Positions 58,101 through 64,000 of a stretch of 64,000 nucleotides of DNA are shown here, one piece after another; positions within the stretch are counted from its first letter, which is position 1; each line of letters starts with the position of its first letter. Under the pieces are notes generated by a model. It was not told the origin of the DNA, ran no database searches, and was given only the letters and a program-made list of their open reading frames with translations. The stretch is from Uloborus plumipes (Eukaryota; Arthropoda; Arachnida; Araneae; Uloboridae): assembly GCA_038373865.1 (NCBI GenBank), contig JAXGGA010002021.1:1-64000 (forward strand). The letters run 5' to 3'. A program made the translations under genes and the position numbers.

Positions 58101-61100
58101 ATCGGTTCAGAAATTCAGTTCAAAAAACTCAAGTTCAAAAAGTTCACGCTCGGCATTGGTACGTTAACTAATTTCCAGATCGCAGAACAAATGTTAAAAA
58201 ACATTTTTCCGATTGGGGGGGGGGGTCTTGGACTACCCCTATTTACCTAATTTTAGCCTGAAGTTAATTGTTTCAAATATAATTACTTTGTCCCCGCGAT
58301 TCTCTCAAGCGGAAAAATTATTTTAAAATAATTTGAATGACTATTTTTACTTCAAGCTCCGTCAGAAATTCTGCGGCCAAAATGTGAAATGCCGAAAAAC
58401 TTGAAAGGAGACTCCCCTCCCCCTCCACCCCGCGTTTCTCTTACGTGAAAAAATTGTTTAAACATCATTTGAATAAATAATTTTCACTGCGAGTTCCGTA
58501 AGTGCAATTCTGCGGCAATATGTGAAATGCTGCAGAACTTTAAACAAAGCTTTGTAGTCTGTGGGCCAAGTGCAAATATCGTTCAGGTTCGTTTACCAAT
58601 CTTAGGGACTACGAGAACTTGCTTGAAATCTATTAATATTGATGTACTCAATCGAAAAATCCAATGTTCCCAAGCGGAACTTGTCTCATTAAGTTTTAAT
58701 TAGTAATTGAAACACGAACTCTTTTCCTTGGCCTGGTCACTCTTTCACTAGAGACGTTGTCCCTAGGTGGCGCTATTGCACAAAATATTTGCAATCTAAA
58801 ATTTTAATAAACAGTTTCTCAACCATAATTTTATTTTTTTACTCGATTTTACATTTCAAAACATATTAATACGTTTTGAATCACTCACTTTTTTCGCTGT
58901 GTGACTTAATTTAAAATCAAAATCGAACATTGTATCAATCCGCCAGGCGTTTCAGATATTCTCATTCTTTATTTTTGATCAAAGAGCGCAAGTTCGCGCG
59001 GTTTCGTTTCGCGTCGCTGTCTTTTATGGCTTGATATCCCCTTTTGGCGATGTTTCACAAAGAGCAACTTTTAGTGGAACGACATTGTTGTATACCGTAT
59101 TTTTTTGCAGTATAAGATGCACCGTCTTATACGGCATAAATTTAAGATTAATTAAAATTGGGGGATTTAATTTAAAATTTGGTTTGTCTTACACGGCGAA
59201 AAATACGGTAATATTGCGTTTTTTACGCTGCTATTTTGAATAACGTTTGATTTTTCAAAATTTTAATTAAATCTTATAAAATTGAGTGTTTATTGTTTTT
59301 GCTACATAACTTGCAGTCGTGAAAGGAGTTAGTGTAGGAGATATAGAGATTAAATAAGAACCAGTTTAGACATTTTTTGTTGCTGCTTTATTTCTAGAAC
59401 ATAAATTAACTATTACTGTTTTTCAGAAAACCAATACTTATAAAATCACAGGCCCGTCATTTCGGCTTTGAAAAATCAATTTACATGTAAGCGGGCTTGG
59501 TTTTTGTCATTTTTGGTGCAACTTACATTGTGTATGCAGTGTTTGCCCCCGCTCCCCTGGAAAAATTTGAAATAGCTTGTGTAAATACATATAGGATATA
59601 TAAGCAAGGGAGGGGCGATGGGGGCGATCGCCCCTCCCTTGAGGGACTCTTCCACAGACAGCGGTTCTTAGATTTTGAAGTTCAAAAAAGGCAGTTTTAG
59701 TTGATTTTTGATGATATTAAGAGAAAGGGTGAAGATTCGGAGCTCTGATCTGGAAATTTTTCGAAATGGAAGACCAAAACATTTGTAACCAACATGTGTT
59801 AACAAGGGTGCATGGAGAAAAAAATGGGCAAGTAAGAAAAAAAACTCAATCGCCCCTCCCTTGGAACATTTCTGGATCCGCCCTTGTATATAAGGGACTG
59901 ATTTGTTACCACGAATAATTGTTTTGAACGACGTCAATCGTCGCCAAATATGATTCGTGACTTTTTCCGTCAATTTTGAGCTTTTAAAAGTAATGCATAT
60001 TTTATGATGTGCTTTAATAAATGTAATTTAAAATTTTAAATGAAACCATTAAGATCATGACAGGACCTATAGTCTGTGGGCCAAGCACCGATATCGTTCA
60101 AGTTCGTTTACGTATCGTTGTTCGTCAATTTTAGGGACTACGGGAACTTGCTTGAAATCAACTAATAGTGATGTACTCAATCGAAAAATCCAATGTTCCC
60201 AAGCAGACCTTGTCTCATTAAGTTTTAATTAGTAACTGAAATAGGGACTATATTCCTTAGCCTGTTGGCTCATTCACAACAAAAATTGTCTCTAGGTGGC
60301 GCTTGTGGCACAAAATATTTGCAATTTAAAATTTCAATAAACAGGTTTTCTACCCTAGTTTTAATTTTTCTTTTTCATACGATTTTATGTTGCAAAATAT
60401 ATTAATAAGTCATAATATACTTACTTCACGTCTTTTGTGATTCAGTTACTAAGAAAATCACAAAAATGTATCAATCCACATTTCCGCTTGTTCTTAATCT
60501 CGTTGTTTCGTTAATGGCCCTATATAATCCAGTCAATGAATACATTATAGAATGCATAGAATATACGAGAGTATTTGACTACAGAATATTGTTAGGGGTA
60601 GTTAGTAAGTTAATATACTGAAAGTCCCCGACCCTGGGGGGTGAACTAAAGGTGGGGGGAGGGGGAAGCAAATTTTGGGTTTTTCGAAAAATCGCGGAAA
60701 TGGTGGGAAAAATTGGTTTAAAATAAAAATTCAAGCTAAACAAACTTCGTATAACAGTGTTTCTACACATATTTGTCGAATTTTCAATAATTTTCCAGGT
60801 GTATATTGTGAAAAAACGAGAAATTTCGGAAAAACTCTCTATTTTTGTCAACAACGTTGAATGGTTCTATTTTAAAAAGGGAGACAGCTTGATTACGAAA
60901 ATGCACGATAGCAGCATTTCCACGTACTCCGATATTATTTTATTTTTATAGAAATGATAAGGAAGAGAAAAAAAAACACCAACACAAATCAACACCTCAA
61001 ATATACGAATGTAACGAAAAACAAAACAAAACAAAACAAAGAAAAATCCCTTCTCATTCCTTATCTCTCTTATCACAATCACCCCCTGTTTCATAAAATC

Positions 61101-64000
61101 GGTTGAGACCTGACGCATGCGCGAATTCGAGGAAGGTCGCCGAAAAGAATATCAAACAGTATCTATATATCCATCTATATGTACATATAAATATATAGGC
61201 AGAGACAGACACATATATATGATATTTAACGTAATTATGCGCCCCTAGAATTCCATTTTCGCATATTTTGCCATCTATCTTTAATGGCCTGTAAAAAACT
61301 AATGAGACAATATTTTTTCGGGAACATTGTGTTTTTTTCATCTGTAGACTCTAAGGATTCAGAAAAATATCACATTTCGTAGTCCCCGAAGTTGGCAAAC
61401 GAAACCATGTTTCTAAGCATCTTTTCTGCCTTCGGCTCACAGACTATTGCCCCCGCGATTCTCTCGCCGGAATATTGTTTTTAATACAATCTGAATAACT
61501 AATTTGCGGTCAAAATGATAAGGCCCGCAGAACTACAGACGTAGCTTGTGTCCCCTCGATTCTTCCGTAGGAAAAATTATTTAAAATCTTAATTTGTTCT
61601 ATAAGATCAGTCACAGCAGTTCTGCGGTCAAAACGCAAAGAGAACTACAAGCGAACACCCCCCCTCCCTCCTGCCATTTATTGATGAGTAACGATTTATT
61701 GTTTCAAAGAAAATTTGAAAAGCTAATTTGTTCTGGAAGTTTCGTTGCTGACGTTCTGTGGCCAAAATGTGAAAACCCGTAGAACTTTAAATGAAGCCTG
61801 CGCCCCTCGATTCTCTCAACAGGAAGAGTTAATAGTTTTAAACATCATTTGAATAACTAATATGCACTGCAAGTTTCGTCTCAGAAGTTCTGCGGCCAAA
61901 ATGTGAAAGACCGCGAAACTTCAAGCGAGTACCCCCCCCCCCCCCCCCATTCTCTCACGAAAAAAAAATGTTTTCAACATTGTCGAATACCTAATTTATA
62001 CCGCAAGTTTCGTCACTGAAGTTCTGCTGATAAAATGTGTAGGCCCGCAAAATTTCAAACGAAGCCCGTTTTCCCGCGATTCTTTAACACGGAAGAATTA
62101 ATTGTTTGAAACACAATTTGAATAACTATAGTTCGTACTGCAAGTATCGTCACTGAAGTTCTGTGGATAAAATGTGTAGGCCCCCGCAGAACTTCAAACG
62201 AATCCCGCTCCCCGCGACTCTTTAACGCGGAAGAATTACTTGTTTTAAGGGCGATTCTCTGTAAACTCGTCATTTTTCACACGAAATCTGTCCGGGCACG
62301 GTTTTTTGAAATGTTCGTATAATTATAATACTATTGCTCAGAAAATGAATCTATTACTTTGGTTTGAAAGAGGGCCAATTGAAGTTTGTGTTTTTCTGAT
62401 AAATCATGATAGAGGGTAAGTCCCCCGCCTAGTATAACTAGGCAGGGGACTGTGCCAGGTGACTGTGTTTTTGCTCTTTGTTGCGTAATATCTGCAAAAC
62501 TAATGGAACATAATTAATTACGAGACTACCTATAAATTGAGGCACAAATCGTGGACATAATAACTAATATGTTTTATAATTAAATTAATTGACATTAATA
62601 AAATCACTTCCCAGAGGACTGTTTTCGCAACGACCCTGATGCATACTTTCATCACAAATGTGGCTCTCAAACTAAGCAAAGTAGCGTTTCAACACCGTTC
62701 TCGGCGATTTCGGCAAATTCACACTGATTACTTTAAACTTCATGCCAAAAAGAATTTGCAAAAGTTATAGATTTTTCATATTACAGCTTTGAATTTGTTG
62801 CAGGGGACTGTTTGAAAAAACTCCGGACAGAAGTTACACGACAATTTTAAGTTTTAGAAATACATAATTATACCTTATTTCATAAGAAAAATATAGCTTC
62901 ATTATTCTATTTTTAGATATTAATTGCCAAATTTATGTAGTGTTAATAGGTTTTTTGAAATACTATCTTTAACAGTTAGACTATGGGATTGGGACAGCCA
63001 GGGACTGTGTTTTGGCGCTTAGATAATTTCTAGAAAAAAAAATTAAAGTGTTATCACTCCAAATACAATTGGGCCACAAAGTATTAATGCTTTACTTGTA
63101 TTAAGAGCGATAATTACTTTATTACACTTTATTATTTTTAAAATACTCAGTCCGGACAGCCAATTACCAGTTTACAGAGAATCGCCCTTAAACATAATTT
63201 GAAAAACTATTGGTACTACACGCTTCGTCACTGAAGTTCTGCGGCCAAAATGTGAAAGCCCGAAGAATTTACAGCGAAGCTTGCGTCCCCGCGATTCCCT
63301 CATGAGGAAACATGGTTTTAAACATAACTGAATATCTAATAGAAAAACAGTGTCGTCACTGAAGTTCTGCGGATAAAATGTGAAGACCTGCAAAACTTCA
63401 ATTGAAAATCTGCGCCCCTGCGACTCTCTTGCGAAAAAAATGTGTCAAACATAATTTGAAGAACTGATTTGTGTACCTACCGCAAGCTTCGTCACTTAAG
63501 ATCTGTGGCCAAAATGTGAAGGGTCGCAGAATTTCAGACAAAGTTTGCGTCCCCGCGATTCTCATGCGGAAAAAAATAATCGTTGGAAACATTATTTGAA
63601 TAACGAATATGTACTGCAAGTTTCGTAGCAAAAGTTCTGCGGCCCAAATAAGAAGGACTGCAGAACTTCAAACGAAGCCTGCGCAGCGCGAGTGTCATCA
63701 CTGAAGTTTTGCGGAAAAAACAGGAAGGTCCTCAGAAGCTCAAGTCAAGTCGTCCGCACGTCTGCTGTGGTCTATATGGCACATGGCAGGCTACGGCGCC
63801 GACATTATTGCCTGCTGCTCTGCGAGACATGGGCTACGAGCGAAACGTTTTTTTTTTTTTCTTTTGCTTTCGAACGATAACTTTTTTTTTTGTGCGTTTT
63901 CGAACTATAACGTTTTTTTTTTTTTTTTTTTTTTTGGTTGCTTAATTTTGAATAGTATTGTTCTGCAGCCCCGATGTCTGTTCTGCGACGTACGTCGCCG

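Overview
The window is AT-rich eukaryotic genomic DNA: introns with GT..AG ends, no long open frames, and dense layers of DNA transposons and tRNA-derived SINEs. Mixed Tc1, DD41D mariner-like, piggyBac-like, hAT-like, pogo-like and long-hairpin elements suggest an arthropod, possibly a chelicerate, but nothing seen fixes the taxon. No bacterial, plasmid, organellar or viral gene set was recognised.

Host coding sequence is sparse. On the minus strand there is one convincing ankyrin-repeat exon (12893-13200) and a possible terminal exon (13612-13760). On the plus strand, 16.6-24.6 kb holds the pieces of one small gene or recent pseudogene: a GC-richer leader with a GTAAGTG donor (to 16763), a SAM-domain-like exon (18250-18387), a 70-bp exon (22145-22214), a terminal exon ending in TGA at 22880, and an AATAAA at 24601. 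A 1.4-kb Tc1-like copy sits 16 bp past the stop, between stop and poly(A) signal.

Most of the rest is transposon, and many boundaries can be read to the base because target-site duplications survive. There are long-hairpin elements at 4047-5612, 26349-28872, 39851-41221 and 54620-57279; Tc1/mariner relatives at 14218-15627, 20632-21359, 22897-24325 and 53557-54520; hAT-like elements with 8-bp duplications at 35973-36786, 37394-38010 and 59605-59886; TTAA-flanked elements at 42638-43352, 62249-63187 and, largest, 33337-45144. The last is an 11.8-kb insertion splitting one unit of a tandem pair of about 690-bp repeats; the second unit at 45.5-46.2 kb shows the unoccupied site.

Two elements (7931-9923 and 47939-50815) share inverted termini beginning TAGTC(T/C)GTGG or a close variant and carry inverted arrays of a roughly 171-bp satellite monomer, each monomer with a TGACGTCA palindrome. 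A third element with the same terminal bases (58555-61446) sits in an unrelated roughly 130-bp tandem array (58.3-63.7 kb). Several otherwise unrelated elements contain three to five internal copies of a family-specific motif of about 15 bp. Nesting is extensive and gives relative ages for many insertions.
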